Below, in pieces: positions 27,230-36,119 of a stretch of DNA of 64,000 nt; the stretch's first letter is position 1, and each line of letters opens with the position of its first letter. Under the pieces are notes generated by a model. That model worked only from the letters and a program-made list of their open reading frames with translations, made no database searches and was not told the origin of the DNA. The DNA is from Granulicatella adiacens ATCC 49175 (lineage in GTDB: Bacteria; Bacillota; Bacilli; Lactobacillales; Aerococcaceae): assembly GCF_025150565.1 (NCBI RefSeq), contig NZ_CP102283.1, positions 806,001 to 870,000 on the forward strand, given 5' to 3'. A program made the translations under genes and the position numbers.

Positions 27230-28057
27230 ATGACTAATCCATTACAAGAAGCAAGAAAAGAGCATGTACTAGTGTGCGCTCATAGAGGAACTTGTGGAGC
27301 TTCTGTAATTCAGAATACTCGACTAGCCTTTAATAACGCATTATTACATGGTGCTGATATTGTCGAACTCGATATTGTTCGTTCAAAAGATGGTATTTTT
27401 TACGGACTACATGACGGGGTTGAAAAGTATATTTTTGGAAAGGAAGTAGATATTAGAGAATTAAACTCTGATGAAATCGATCATCTTGTAGTGACGAATG
27501 AATTCGATAAACCACTTGAAGGTCATGTTGAGAGAGTCGATGTTATCTTAGATTATTTATCAGAAAAGGATTGCTTTATCAACTTAGATCGTAGCTGGTT
27601 TTACTGGGATACGTTCCTTGATTATTTAAAAAAACGTCCAGATACAAGTTGTTGTATTTTAAAAGCTCCAGCTAAAGCAGAAATTCTAGAAGTTTTAAAT
27701 GCGGCTAAATTTGAAATCGCTTTTATGCCAATCGTCAAGACTCAAGAAGAGTATCGGTTGGTTGAGCAATATGCCAACATCAATACAGTTGCTGTTGAGT
27801 TAATCTTTAAAACTCTAGATGCTGAAACGGTAAATCCTGATTTTATGGATGAACTTCATCAAAAAGGATTGCTACTCTGGGCCAATACTTTGACATTAAA
27901 TAAAGTGTCTAAGTTATGTGGAGACTGTGATGACCATAGAGCAGTTTCAGGAGATTTAGATGGTAGCTTTGGCAAATTATTGGAAATGGGATTTGATATT
28001 ATTCAAACCGATTGGCCATATTTATTAAGTTCATATATTAAAAATATACAAAAATAA
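27230..28057 (+). CDS. Cytosolic glycerophosphodiester phosphodiesterase family protein
   Basis: Predicted to hydrolyse glycerophosphodiesters to glycerol 3-phosphate and an alcohol. Family motifs are CAHRGTCG (the HRG active site), NTRLAFNNALLHGADIVELDIVRSKDG (metal-binding Glu and Asp) and YGLHDG, all in the first 75 residues. DIIQTDWP near the end is the closing strand. It has 275 residues with no signal peptide or membrane segment, so it acts on imported substrate. I use ATG 27230 because AGAGGAGG at 27216-27223 runs straight into the earlier ATG at 27224. It is the first gene of the operon with the importer, and GDPD next to an importer recalls UgpQ with Ugp. Confidence 0.85.
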   Translation: MTNPLQEARKEHVLVCAHRGTCGASVIQNTRLAFNNALLHGADIVELDIVRSKDGIFYGLHDGVEKYIFGKEVDIRELNSDEIDHLVVTNEFDKPLEGHVERVDVILDYLSEKDCFINLDRSWFYWDTFLDYLKKRPDTSCCILKAPAKAEILEVLNAAKFEIAFMPIVKTQEEYRLVEQYANINTVAVELIFKTLDAETVNPDFMDELHQKGLLLWANTLTLNKVSKLCGDCDDHRAVSGDLDGSFGKLLEMGFDIIQTDWPYLLSSYIKNIQK

Positions 28058-28069
28058 AGGAGAATCTTT

Positions 28070-29137
28070 ATGAACAAAACATTGAAAAAATTAGCTTTAT
28101 TATCAGTTGCGATACTTGGTGCGGCATGTGCGCCTAGCACATCTTCTTCATCTGAAAGTACGCAAGCATCTTCTGGATCATCAGGATCTTCAGATGAAAA
28201 AATCGTTATTTACTCAAACTCAGTATCAAACGGTCGTGGAGACTGGTTGAAAGAAAAAGCTGCTGAAAATGGCTTTAATATTGAATTTGTAAGTATCAAC
28301 GGTGGTGAGTTAGCAGACCGTGTTATCGCAGAAAAAAATAATGCGATTGCGGATATGATTTTTGGTTTAAATAATATGGAATTTAACCGTTTGAAAGATG
28401 AAAACTTATTAGAAAAATATGAGCCAAGTTGGAAAAGCGAAGTAGACTTATCTCTTGGAGATGCTGACGGATTATTCTATCCATTAGTAGTACAACCACT
28501 AGTATTGATTGGTAACGAATCTTCAACAATGCCAAAAGATTGGACCGACTTAGCTAAACCTGAATACAAAGGTAAATATAACATCTTCAAATTAAGTGGA
28601 GGTACTTCAAAAGTTATCTTAGGAAGTATTGCTTCTCGCTACCGCGATGACAGCGGCGAGTTAGGAGTTTCTAAAGAAGGCTGGGACGTTATCAAGGGGT
28701 ACGCTCAAAACGCTAAAGTCGTAGCAAGTGAAACAGACTATATTGGTATGATTATCGATAAAAAAGATGGTATTGAATATAACATGATGTGGGGTTCTGG
28801 TTATTTACAAAATAAAAACGAACGTAAATATAACTTCAATGTTATGTATCCAGAAGTTGGTGAACCGTTTGTAACTGAACAAATTGGTATTTTAAACACT
28901 TCTAAGAAGAAAGAAACAGTACAAAAATTCATTAATTGGTTTGGTAGTGCAGAAGTTCAAGCTGAATGGTCTAAGAAATTCTCTTCTATTCCAGCAAATA
29001 AAAAAGCTCTTGAACAAGCAAATGATGATGTTAAAGACTTTATGAGTAAAGTAAAATCTCAAAAATTAGATTGGGAATTCATTTCAAAAAATATCAGCTC
29101 ATGGGTTGAAAAAGTTGAACTTGAATTTTTAAAATAG
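28070..29137 (+). CDS. ABC importer substrate-binding lipoprotein (AfuA/Fbp-like)
   Basis: Extracytoplasmic binding protein, 355 residues. The signal sequence ends in ILGAAC-AP (Cys about 20), a slightly unusual lipobox, followed by a Ser-rich tether of about 22 residues. The mature part starts KIVIYSNSVSNGRGDWL and has the type II fold of the Fe/sugar-phosphate/polyamine binding families (ADMIFGLNN, YPLVVQPLVLIGN, IGMIIDKKDG, GILNTSKKKETVQKFINWF). These families are often annotated as iron binders, but AfuA members bind sugar phosphates. With a phosphodiesterase and a phosphatase in the operon, a phosphorylated ligand is the better guess. It lies 12 nt after the GDPD gene. Confidence 0.85.
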   Translation: MNKTLKKLALLSVAILGAACAPSTSSSSESTQASSGSSGSSDEKIVIYSNSVSNGRGDWLKEKAAENGFNIEFVSINGGELADRVIAEKNNAIADMIFGLNNMEFNRLKDENLLEKYEPSWKSEVDLSLGDADGLFYPLVVQPLVLIGNESSTMPKDWTDLAKPEYKGKYNIFKLSGGTSKVILGSIASRYRDDSGELGVSKEGWDVIKGYAQNAKVVASETDYIGMIIDKKDGIEYNMMWGSGYLQNKNERKYNFNVMYPEVGEPFVTEQIGILNTSKKKETVQKFINWFGSAEVQAEWSKKFSSIPANKKALEQANDDVKDFMSKVKSQKLDWEFISKNISSWVEKVELEFLK

Positions 29138-29155
29138 AATGATGAGGAATTGAAC

Positions 29156-30151
29156 ATGATTAAATTTGAGAATGTTCAAATTAGCTACGGTGACTTTGTC
29201 GCCGTAGATGATTTGAATTTAGAAATTAAAGAGGGCGAATTTTTTACATTCTTGGGGCCCTCAGGTTGTGGTAAATCTACAACTTTAAGAACACTAGTTG
29301 GTTTTATTGATCCTTCCAAAGGAAATATTTTCGTAGACGAGAAAGATATAACTCGTCTAGCTCCTGAAAAAAGAGAGATTGGTATTGTATTCCAAAGTTA
29401 TGCTTTATTCCCAACTATGACTGTATATGACAACATCGCATATGGGTTAAAAATCAAAAAAATGCCAAAATCTGAGATTGATGCAAAAGTAAATGAAATT
29501 GCTCAAAAGATTAAAATTTCAGATAAACAATTACAACGAAATGTATCTGAATTAAGTGGGGGACAACAACAACGTGTGGCTCTTGCTCGTGCATTAGTAT
29601 TAGAACCAAAAATTCTTTGCTTAGATGAACCTTTATCTAACTTAGATGCTAAACTTCGAATTGATTTACGTCTTGAATTAAAGAGATTGCAAAGAGATTT
29701 AGGAATTACTACATTGTACGTAACCCATGACCAAGAAGAAGCATTGACGCTTTCAGATAGAATTGCTGTATTCAATAATGGGTTTATCGAACAAGTGGGT
29801 ACTCCACAAGAAATTTATAACCAATCTGCGACTGAGTTTGTTTGTGATTTCATTGGAGATATTAATAAACTTACTGAAGAGACAATGAAAGAATTGACTG
29901 GTAAGGAAGAAGAAAAAGTTGGATACATTCGACTTGAAAGAATTAAATTCAAATCAACTTCTGAAGAAGATTACACAATTAAAGGAACGGTGGTTGATAC
30001 AGAGTTTAAAGGGGTATTGGTTCAATACACCGTTAAAGCTGAAAGTGAACAAATCCTACGTGTGATTCAGAAGAATGATTATCTAGAAATTTTTGAGTTA
30101 GGACAAGAATTAACATTATTTATTCATCCTAATGATATTCTACAGTACTAG
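29156..30151 (+). CDS. ABC importer ATPase (AfuC/FbpC/PotA-like)
   Basis: Energises the importer encoded around it. Walker [10 protein letters not shown] (about residue 36), Q-loop [12 protein letters not shown], signature [15 protein letters not shown], Walker [14 protein letters not shown] and H-loop VTHDQEEAL are all intact. About 90 C-terminal residues form a TOBE-type domain. The first ATG is at 29150 in the frame, but [12 protein letters not shown] starting at 29156 matches the family and has TGATGAGG upstream. The stop lies directly before the permease ribosome site. Length is about 331 residues. Confidence 0.92.
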   Translation: MIKFENVQISYGDFVAVDDLNLEIKEGEFFTFLGPSGCGKSTTLRTLVGFIDPSKGNIFVDEKDITRLAPEKREIGIVFQSYALFPTMTVYDNIAYGLKIKKMPKSEIDAKVNEIAQKIKISDKQLQRNVSELSGGQQQRVALARALVLEPKILCLDEPLSNLDAKLRIDLRLELKRLQRDLGITTLYVTHDQEEALTLSDRIAVFNNGFIEQVGTPQEIYNQSATEFVCDFIGDINKLTEETMKELTGKEEEKVGYIRLERIKFKSTSEEDYTIKGTVVDTEFKGVLVQYTVKAESEQILRVIQKNDYLEIFELGQELTLFIHPNDILQY

Positions 30152-30162
30152 GGGTGAGATTA

Positions 30163-31863
30163 ATGGCCAAAAGAAATAGCCTAAGTCAATGGATTTTAAG
30201 ACTCATTGTGGGCTGGATATTAATTGCATTAGTCATTTACCCAAACTTAAATCTACTAAAAGAAATTTTCTACAAAAATGGGCAATTTTCATTCACTGCT
30301 GTTCAGAAGATTTTTTCTTCTCAACGTGCAATGCAATCCATTCAAAATAGTTTTATTTTAGCGGTAGCATTAGTAATTACCGTTAATGTTGTCGGTACTT
30401 TAGTAGTTTTATTTACAGAGTACTGGGAAATTAAAGGTAGTAAAGTATTAAAACTTGGATATATGACGTCACTAGTTTATGGTGGGGTAGTATTAGTTAC
30501 TGGATATAAATTTGTTTATGGAAGCAATGGTGTGATTACTAAATTCTTAACTCAAATTTTCCCAAGTTTAGATAGTAACTGGTTTACCGGGTTTGGTGCT
30601 GTATTATTTATTATGACTTTCGCATGTACATCCAACCATATGATGTTCTTACGAAACGCAGTGAGGTCGGTTGACTATCATACGATTGAAGCTGCAAGAA
30701 ATATGGGGGCAAGTCCAGCAAATGTGTTGTTTAAGATTGTTTTACCTACATTGCTACCAACCATTTTTGCGTTAACAATCTTAACATTTTTAACAGGGTT
30801 AGCTGCAGTTTCTGCACCATTAATTGTTGGGGGAACTGATTTCCAAACTATTAACCCAATGATTATTACATTTGCTAAATCACAATCCTCAAAAGATTTA
30901 GCTGCATTTTTAGCTATGCTATTGGGATTAGCGACAATTATCTTATTAACTATCATGAATCGTGTTGAACGTGGTGGTCGTTATATGTCAATCTCAAAAA
31001 CTAAAGCAAAAATTAAAAAACAAAAGATTCAATCACCAATTGGTAATGTGATTGCGCATATTGTCGCTTATGTTTTATTCTTCATCTATGTGATGCCAAT
31101 TGTATTTATTATTTTGTATTCATTTACAAAACCATTAGCGATAAAACAGGGTGAAATTTCATTTGCGAACTTTACGCTAGAAAATTACCAACAACTCTTT
31201 ACAAGTGCTTCTGCATTTTCTCCTTACTTAATCAGTTTGGTGTATGCAGGATTGGCTGCGGTGTTAGTAACGATTTTAGCAATTGTGATTGCAAGAATCG
31301 TACGTCGTAGCACATGGAAATTTGATTTCCTTTTTGAATACGGTGCATTAGTACCATGGATTTTACCATCAACGTTGATTGCTTTAGGATTTTTATTCAC
31401 ATACAACCAACCAAGATGGATTATCTTAAACTGGGTATTAATCGGTACTGTTGTAATGTTACTAATTGCTTTTATTGTTGTTAAATTACCATTCTCATAC
31501 AGAATGGTGAGAGCTGTATTCTTCAGTATTGATGATGAATTAGAAGAAGCATCTCGTAGTATGGGAGCTTCAACTTTTCAAACGATGATTAAAGTTATCA
31601 TTCCATTTATCTTGCCAACGGTATTATCTGTGGCAGTATTGAACTTTAACAGCTTACTATCAGACTTTGATTTATCCGTATTCTTATATCATCCTTTATT
31701 TAAACCTTTAGGTATTGTTATTAAGGAAGCCAGTGATGAAACAGCAACTACAAATGCTCAAGCAATGACTTTTGTATATACTGTAGTTCTTATGATTATT
31801 TCAACAGCAGCATTGTACTTAACAAGAGGAAGAAACGCTAAGAAATCAAAGAAAAAGAAATAA
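30163..31863 (+). CDS. ABC importer permease, fused double-domain (AfuB/FbpB-like)
   Basis: A single polypeptide with two complete permease cores, so one chain replaces a permease dimer. EAA-type coupling loops are [21 protein letters not shown] (first half) and [22 protein letters not shown] (second half). Each half has about six hydrophobic segments, with a basic linker ([10 protein letters not shown]) between them at about residue 280. It has 566 residues. ATG 30163 is used because AGGGGTGAG at 30150-30158 is its ribosome site and covers the earlier GTG at 30154. The fused arrangement is characteristic of the AfuB/FbpB/SfuB class. A hairpin with a T run follows before the phosphatase gene. 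Confidence 0.9.
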   Translation: MAKRNSLSQWILRLIVGWILIALVIYPNLNLLKEIFYKNGQFSFTAVQKIFSSQRAMQSIQNSFILAVALVITVNVVGTLVVLFTEYWEIKGSKVLKLGYMTSLVYGGVVLVTGYKFVYGSNGVITKFLTQIFPSLDSNWFTGFGAVLFIMTFACTSNHMMFLRNAVRSVDYHTIEAARNMGASPANVLFKIVLPTLLPTIFALTILTFLTGLAAVSAPLIVGGTDFQTINPMIITFAKSQSSKDLAAFLAMLLGLATIILLTIMNRVERGGRYMSISKTKAKIKKQKIQSPIGNVIAHIVAYVLFFIYVMPIVFIILYSFTKPLAIKQGEISFANFTLENYQQLFTSASAFSPYLISLVYAGLAAVLVTILAIVIARIVRRSTWKFDFLFEYGALVPWILPSTLIALGFLFTYNQPRWIILNWVLIGTVVMLLIAFIVVKLPFSYRMVRAVFFSIDDELEEASRSMGASTFQTMIKVIIPFILPTVLSVAVLNFNSLLSDFDLSVFLYHPLFKPLGIVIKEASDETATTNAQAMTFVYTVVLMIISTAALYLTRGRNAKKSKKKK

Positions 31864-31868
31864 CATTT

Positions 31869-31902
31869 AAAAGGCAATGAATATAAGTCATTGCCTTTTT
31901 TA
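31869..31902 (+). terminator. Intra-operon terminator/attenuator between permease and phosphatase genes
   Basis: Perfect 12-bp arms (AAAAGGCAATGA with TCATTGCCTTTT) with a T run, only 15 nt before the next start codon. It probably lowers expression of the phosphatase and regulator relative to the transporter. Confidence 0.75.
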
Positions 31903-31916
31903 TTGGAGGAGATAAT

Positions 31917-32555
31917 TTGAAAAATTTAGTGTTTGATATGGGAAACGTCCTCATTGAATGGAATAGTGAGAAGATTTTACAAGCTATTACAGATGATAGA
32001 AAATTACAAAACTTGTTAAGAAAAGAGGTTTTTGAAACTGGTTTGTGGGTTCAAACTGATGAAGGTGTGAAGACTAGGGAAGAAATGATTGAGATAGTTA
32101 CAACTAAAATTGGGGAAGAGTATCGAAATGAATTAACTCAACTTTCAAGATACTGGTATAAATACGTGGATGTTTATACAAAGGTTCAAGATAGAATTAT
32201 TGAACTTTCAAAAAATGGCTACAATATTTACATTTTATCAAATACAGCTTATACTTTTTATGATTTGGTAAAAGAAGGATACCTTCCAGCGGCTTCTATT
32301 GCTAAAGGAATCGTACTTTCTTGCGAAGAAAAAGTCTTGAAGCCCAATGAAAAAATTTATAACATCCTTCTTGAACGCTACAATTTAGATCCTCACGATA
32401 CGATGTTTTTTGATGATTTGTCAGAAAATATTTGGGGAGCAGCGCGTTGCGGGATTAATGGATTTGTTGTAGAAAATGAACGTGAATTATTAACTTACTT
32501 AGATAAGTTAAGGGAGGAAATGAATTGGCGACAATTAAGGACATTGCTAAATTAG
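31917..32555 (+). CDS. HAD-superfamily phosphatase (YihX-like)
   Basis: A 212-residue haloacid-dehalogenase hydrolase. The nucleophile motif is LVFDMGNVLIEW (Asp about 7), motif II ILSNTAY (about 104-110), the Lys motif VLKPNEKIYN and motif IV MFFDDLSENI. Relatives with FDxGNV dephosphorylate small sugar or nucleotide phosphates. It starts at TTG 31917 with GGAGGA 6 nt upstream; the next ATG lies inside motif I and cannot be the start. Its end overlaps the regulator gene by 31 nt. In this operon it may remove phosphate from an imported or hydrolysed product. Confidence 0.85.
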   Translation: MKNLVFDMGNVLIEWNSEKILQAITDDRKLQNLLRKEVFETGLWVQTDEGVKTREEMIEIVTTKIGEEYRNELTQLSRYWYKYVDVYTKVQDRIIELSKNGYNIYILSNTAYTFYDLVKEGYLPAASIAKGIVLSCEEKVLKPNEKIYNILLERYNLDPHDTMFFDDLSENIWGAARCGINGFVVENERELLTYLDKLREEMNWRQLRTLLN

Positions 32556-34564
32556 CAGGTGTTTCTCACGGAACCGCCTCTAATGTTTTAAACCAGAGAG
32601 GTAATGTCAGTTCAGAAAAGATTTCTAAAGTCCTAAAGGCTGCAAAAGAATTAGGTTATACGATTAATCCTCAGGCTCAACTGTTGAGAAAGGGCTTCTC
32701 GAATAAAGTAGTTGTTTTTATTCCCTTTGTTTTAAAAGAACATTATTCTGTGTTCTACGAAAGTATATTACAACAGGCTGAAAAAGAGAGTATTGAGATT
32801 GAGGTTTTCTATTTTAAAGAAAAAAATTTACGAAGTATTGTAGAAAAGGAAAGTTTATTAAAACCTTCAGTTGCAGTATTTGTTGGGTATGTTCCAAAAG
32901 ACAATGTGTTAACAATATTTCAACAGGATACGAAAATACATTTTGTTGATGTTTTGGAGGATCCGAATAAATATGGTGTTATCTCATTTGATTATAGTCT
33001 TTTAGCAAAAGAGTTAATAAAACGATTGAATAAAGGTAATCAAAAATTACTGTTAATCGATTATAAATTCGAGAATGGGAAATCATTATCTGAAGATATT
33101 TTGAATGAGATTTCTGAACATATTTCAATTGAGAGATTTTCAATGGAGAATAGGCAAGATTTAATTCGATTGTTTGAACAATATGAGAGGCTTGACGAGT
33201 TCAGCGCTATTTTTGCAATTGATAGAGAGATTCTTAGAAACATTCAAGAAATTCAGTCTTGGTTAGGAAGAAGCAGAATAGAAAATATTTTTGCTCTAGA
33301 TAGTTTTCAACTTATTCGTGCAAAAAAAAATATTTTTGAGTTGGATTATAAATTGTGTGCTAAAAAGGTCATCGATATAATTAAAAATGGGGATATGGGT
33401 CGTATTCTGATGACACCAGAAGGGTTTAGAGCTAAAAACGTTTATACGAAATATGCAAATCCTCAGAAGATACGATTGCTAACGATTAGTTCTCCAACAA
33501 CTCGTGTGTTGAAATTCTTATCAGGTATTTTTGAACATGAGACAAATATTCGCATTGAAATAGAAGAATTGGAATCTTCAGAGTACGATGTTACGAAAAT
33601 TAAAAATAGTGCATTCACAAAGAGGTATGATCTAATCCGACTGGATATGGCCGTGTTACCTGAAGTGGCGGAGGATCTTTTTGTTCCTTTAGAGGATGTA
33701 GAAGGCAGTAAGAAACTTCTTAAACAATTTGACGAAAAATTACTAAACGAATTTATGTATTCAAATAAAAAATGGTATGGTGTTCCTTTAGATGTTTCCG
33801 TTCAATTACTTTATTATCGCAAGGACTTATTTTTAAATAAATTAGTTCAACGAGAGTTTTATGAGCGGTTTAGAAAAGAATTAATTGTACCACAAAGTTA
33901 TGAAGAATTTGACTTGATTTGCCAATTTTTCACTAAGAATATAAATAAGGCATCTCAAACTGAGTATGGGCATAGTATTGCGATGAAAACGCCGCTCGTT
34001 GCTTCATGTGATTTCTTACCAAGATACCGTGAGCAAGTGTTAAATCAAGTTGATAATCCTTATCAAACGGCTTTAGAGCAATATATGGCTAGTTTGAAAA
34101 CTAGTGATCAGAACAAAGATAAATGGTGGGGAGATATCGTTCAGGAATTTGCTGAAGGAAAAACAGCAATGATGACCGTCTTTTCTAACTATTCAACAGT
34201 GCTTGCTGGTCAGTTGCAAAACGATATTGATTTTGGTGTAGCTCGTATTCCTGGAAAACAACCACTGATTGGTGGAGGAACTGTGGGGATTGTAAAAGAA
34301 AGTAAGATGAAAGAGCAAGCGCTATTATTTTTAGAATGGTTGTATAGTGACGAAATTTCTAAACTAATCGTAGCGCTTGGAGGAATGATTCTTAGTAAGG
34401 AAGTTCTAAGTAACCAAGAATTAATGGAAATGCACCCATGGTTATCACATTTGGAGAAGTCTATTCAATTAGGAAAAAGGCAAGTTTGGAATAATCAAAA
34501 ATTCAGTTTGTCGGATGAAATAGAACTAGGCGAAAGAGTATTACAAGAAGTTTTTAACGATTGA
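32525..34564 (+). CDS. Chimeric transcription regulator: LacI HTH and sensor fused to an extracellular-type solute-binding domain
   Basis: A 679-residue soluble protein without a signal peptide. Residues 1 to about 55 are a LacI helix-turn-helix and hinge (TIKDIAKLAGVSHGTASNVLNQRG to NPQAQLLRKG). Residues about 60-310 look like a diverged LacI type I binding domain (VVVFIPFV, AVFVGYVP, AIFAIDRE, RILMTPEGFRAKNV). From about 317 to the end is a family-1-like type II solute-binding fold (YDLIRLDMAVLPEVAE, WYGVPLDVSVQLLYYRKDLF, EGKTAMMTVFSNYS, LFLEWLYSDE) that normally works outside the cell. TTG 32525 has GGGAGG 7 nt upstream. It probably binds the 34-bp operator units at both ends of this locus. 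Confidence 0.85.
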   Translation: MATIKDIAKLAGVSHGTASNVLNQRGNVSSEKISKVLKAAKELGYTINPQAQLLRKGFSNKVVVFIPFVLKEHYSVFYESILQQAEKESIEIEVFYFKEKNLRSIVEKESLLKPSVAVFVGYVPKDNVLTIFQQDTKIHFVDVLEDPNKYGVISFDYSLLAKELIKRLNKGNQKLLLIDYKFENGKSLSEDILNEISEHISIERFSMENRQDLIRLFEQYERLDEFSAIFAIDREILRNIQEIQSWLGRSRIENIFALDSFQLIRAKKNIFELDYKLCAKKVIDIIKNGDMGRILMTPEGFRAKNVYTKYANPQKIRLLTISSPTTRVLKFLSGIFEHETNIRIEIEELESSEYDVTKIKNSAFTKRYDLIRLDMAVLPEVAEDLFVPLEDVEGSKKLLKQFDEKLLNEFMYSNKKWYGVPLDVSVQLLYYRKDLFLNKLVQREFYERFRKELIVPQSYEEFDLICQFFTKNINKASQTEYGHSIAMKTPLVASCDFLPRYREQVLNQVDNPYQTALEQYMASLKTSDQNKDKWWGDIVQEFAEGKTAMMTVFSNYSTVLAGQLQNDIDFGVARIPGKQPLIGGGTVGIVKESKMKEQALLFLEWLYSDEISKLIVALGGMILSKEVLSNQELMEMHPWLSHLEKSIQLGKRQVWNNQKFSLSDEIELGERVLQEVFND

Positions 34565-34594
34565 AGAGATAAGGATTCTTATCTCTTTTTTTTG
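34565..34594 (+). terminator. Terminator of the GDPD/ABC/regulator operon
   Basis: AGAGATAAG-type arm pairs with TTATCTCT around a short loop, followed by a T8 run. Confidence 0.85.
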
Positions 34595-34609
34595 CAGAAA
34601 AACAATGAT

Positions 34610-34698
34610 CATACAATTTTTGATACGTATCAAAAATGATACAAACTTACTTAAAAACGAAAAGTGTATCATCTATGTTACGTATTATGCAGGATACA
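34610..34698. promoter_or_regulatory. Two 34-bp double operators downstream of the regulator
   Basis: Units at 34610-34643 and 34665-34698 have the same architecture as the upstream array, with starts 55 bp apart. The first has a 16-bp perfect palindrome in its centre (TTTGATACGTATCAAA, 34620-34635). The second matches the third upstream unit at about 30 of 34 positions. They lie between the operon terminator and the yidC terminator, where no promoter is evident. Confidence 0.65.
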
Positions 34699-34706
34699 CA
34701 GTGCAT

Positions 34707-34744
34707 CAAAAAAATACCTTTGAGAAGACTCTCAAAGGTATTTT
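34707..34744 (-). terminator. yidC terminator (minus strand)
   Basis: Perfect 15-bp arms (34711-34725 and 34730-34744). On the minus strand the stem is followed by a T7 run; on the plus strand by only four T. Confidence 0.88.
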
Positions 34745-34750
34745 GCGTTA

Positions 34751-35680
34751 TTATTTGCGGTTTTGTTTTCCAGCGTTTCTTCCAACTGGTTTATTTTGGC
34801 GCTTTGCAAAAGTTTCTTGTTGTGTTGCTTTTTGTGCTGGTTTGCTTGGTGTTTTACGCTCTGGTAAAACTACATTGTCATGATTTAACTCTTCGTCAAT
34901 TTGAGCTTTAATTTTTGGACGTAAGTATGTGTTTTGAATCCAAGATTGTAAGATTTGAATTAAAGCGGAAGCAAAGAAGTAAATACCAACCCCTGCAGGT
35001 GATTGGAAAGTCATCATAAACATCATTACTGGTAAAATATAGTTCATAGAACGACTTTGTTTCTTTGTTTCTTCATCCATTCCCATTTGACTTACGAGAG
35101 ATTGAATGTAGTATAGTGCAGCTGTAGCAATTGCTAAAGGAACAAATTCTTTACCTAGAGCAATTCCCATGAAGTCACTGCTTGAAATCTCGTTAGATAG
35201 CAAGATTGCATTATATAATCCGCTCCAAATTGGAAGTGTAATTAAGAGTGGAAGACATCCAGAACCAAGTCCGCCCATTAATGAGACGTTATTTAACTTG
35301 TATAGATCCATTTGCTCTTGTTGAATTTCTAGTTTTTCTTGAGGAGTTGCTGCTTGTTCTGCACGAGCAGTAATTTCCGCAATATATGGTTTTAAAACAG
35401 CCATCTTCTCTTGTTGCACAAGCATTGATTTCATTTGATGGAATTGTGTTGGCATTAAAACCACACGGACTAAAACGGAGACGATAACAATCGCAATAGC
35501 ATAATTTCCATTAAACATAGAAGCAATTTGATTTAATAACCATTGTGTTGGGACGACTAGATATTCATAGAGCCATCCAACGGGTTGATGATCTGCATTA
35601 TATTGCACGGTACATCCTGCTAATAGTAGTGGAAGAACAGTTGCAACGAAAAGCAGTTGCGTTTTTTTAGTAAGTTTCAT
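34751..35680 (-). CDS. yidC: Membrane protein insertase YidC/OxaA lipoprotein
   Basis: Inserts membrane proteins with or without SecYEG. The N-terminal signal ends in the lipobox LLLAGC, so the mature protein is lipid-anchored. About five hydrophobic segments follow, including AIAIVIVSVLVRVVLMPTQFHQMKSM with the conserved groove Arg, CLPLLITLPIWSGLYNAI and YFFASALIQILQSWIQ. The C-terminal tail (PERKTPSKPAQKATQQ to AGKQNRK) is strongly basic, as in ribosome-binding YidC2-type proteins. ATG 35680 is preferred, having AAAAGGAAAG just upstream on the minus strand; an ATG at 35698 adds six residues. At about 309 residues it has Gram-positive length. Confidence 0.94.
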   Translation of the reverse strand: MKLTKKTQLLFVATVLPLLLAGCTVQYNADHQPVGWLYEYLVVPTQWLLNQIASMFNGNYAIAIVIVSVLVRVVLMPTQFHQMKSMLVQQEKMAVLKPYIAEITARAEQAATPQEKLEIQQEQMDLYKLNNVSLMGGLGSGCLPLLITLPIWSGLYNAILLSNEISSSDFMGIALGKEFVPLAIATAALYYIQSLVSQMGMDEETKKQSRSMNYILPVMMFMMTFQSPAGVGIYFFASALIQILQSWIQNTYLRPKIKAQIDEELNHDNVVLPERKTPSKPAQKATQQETFAKRQNKPVGRNAGKQNRK

Positions 35681-35713
35681 AATCACTTTCCTTTTCATTT
35701 AATAACATGACTT

Positions 35714-35742
35714 ATTTTACACGGGTTTCGTTGAAATAGCAA
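35714..35742 (-). promoter_or_regulatory. yidC promoter (minus strand)
   Basis: On the minus strand TTGCTA (35742-35737), a 17-nt spacer and TAAAAT (35719-35714) lie between acyP and yidC. Confidence 0.55.
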
Positions 35743-35748
35743 TGTTCT

Positions 35749-36021
35749 TTATATAATTTCAAATTTTGTAAAAAGAGGTGCATCCATCAATGAACATTCT
35801 TCGTATCGGTCGACACGTCCGTAAGGAGAAGTGGATGCTTTTACACGTTCAATAAAGCGATTGACAGCGTTTGGCTCTCCTTGAGCTACGGCTAGGACAG
35901 AACCATCCATTTTGTTTTGAACCGTTCCAGTAATCTCTAGTTGAATAGCGAGTTGCTGTGTGAAGAAACGGAAGCCAACACCTTGAACTCGTCCCCAGAC
36001 GCGAATTTGTCGAGTAATCAT
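35749..36021 (-). CDS. acyP: Acylphosphatase
   Basis: Small enzyme (90 residues) that hydrolyses acyl phosphates such as acetyl phosphate and 1,3-bisphosphoglycerate. The phosphate cradle and catalytic Arg lie in VWGRVQGVGFRFF (about residues 8-20). The catalytic Asn lies in EITGTVQNKMDGSV, slightly altered from the usual GWVxNxxDGxV. It is upstream of yidC on the same strand, with an AAGGAGG ribosome site. Confidence 0.9.
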   Translation of the reverse strand: MITRQIRVWGRVQGVGFRFFTQQLAIQLEITGTVQNKMDGSVLAVAQGEPNAVNRFIERVKASTSPYGRVDRYEECSLMDAPLFTKFEII

Positions 36022-36071
36022 AGAAATACCTCCTTAAATGATGATTAATTTGTCATCTTTATGAAACAAGA

Positions 36072-36101
36072 TTACCATGATTTCCTAAAATTTGGTATAC
36101 T
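36072..36101 (+). promoter_or_regulatory. Promoter of the DUF1033-ftsK unit
   Basis: TTACCA (36072-36077), an 18-nt spacer and an extended -10, TG-G-TATACT (hexamer 36096-36101), 19 nt before the start. Confidence 0.6.
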
Positions 36102-36119
36102 AAGATACGAGGTGAAAAC

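Noticed and set aside
28070-31863. Annotation of the importer as an iron transporter
   Set aside because: The family resemblance alone would allow it, but the operon contains a phosphodiesterase and a phosphatase and no iron-related gene. I left the substrate open and favour a phosphate ester.
34605-34911. Plus-strand open frames of about 90 codons opposite the yidC end
   Set aside because: They cross the operator units, a terminator and the antisense of yidC, and have no ribosome site.
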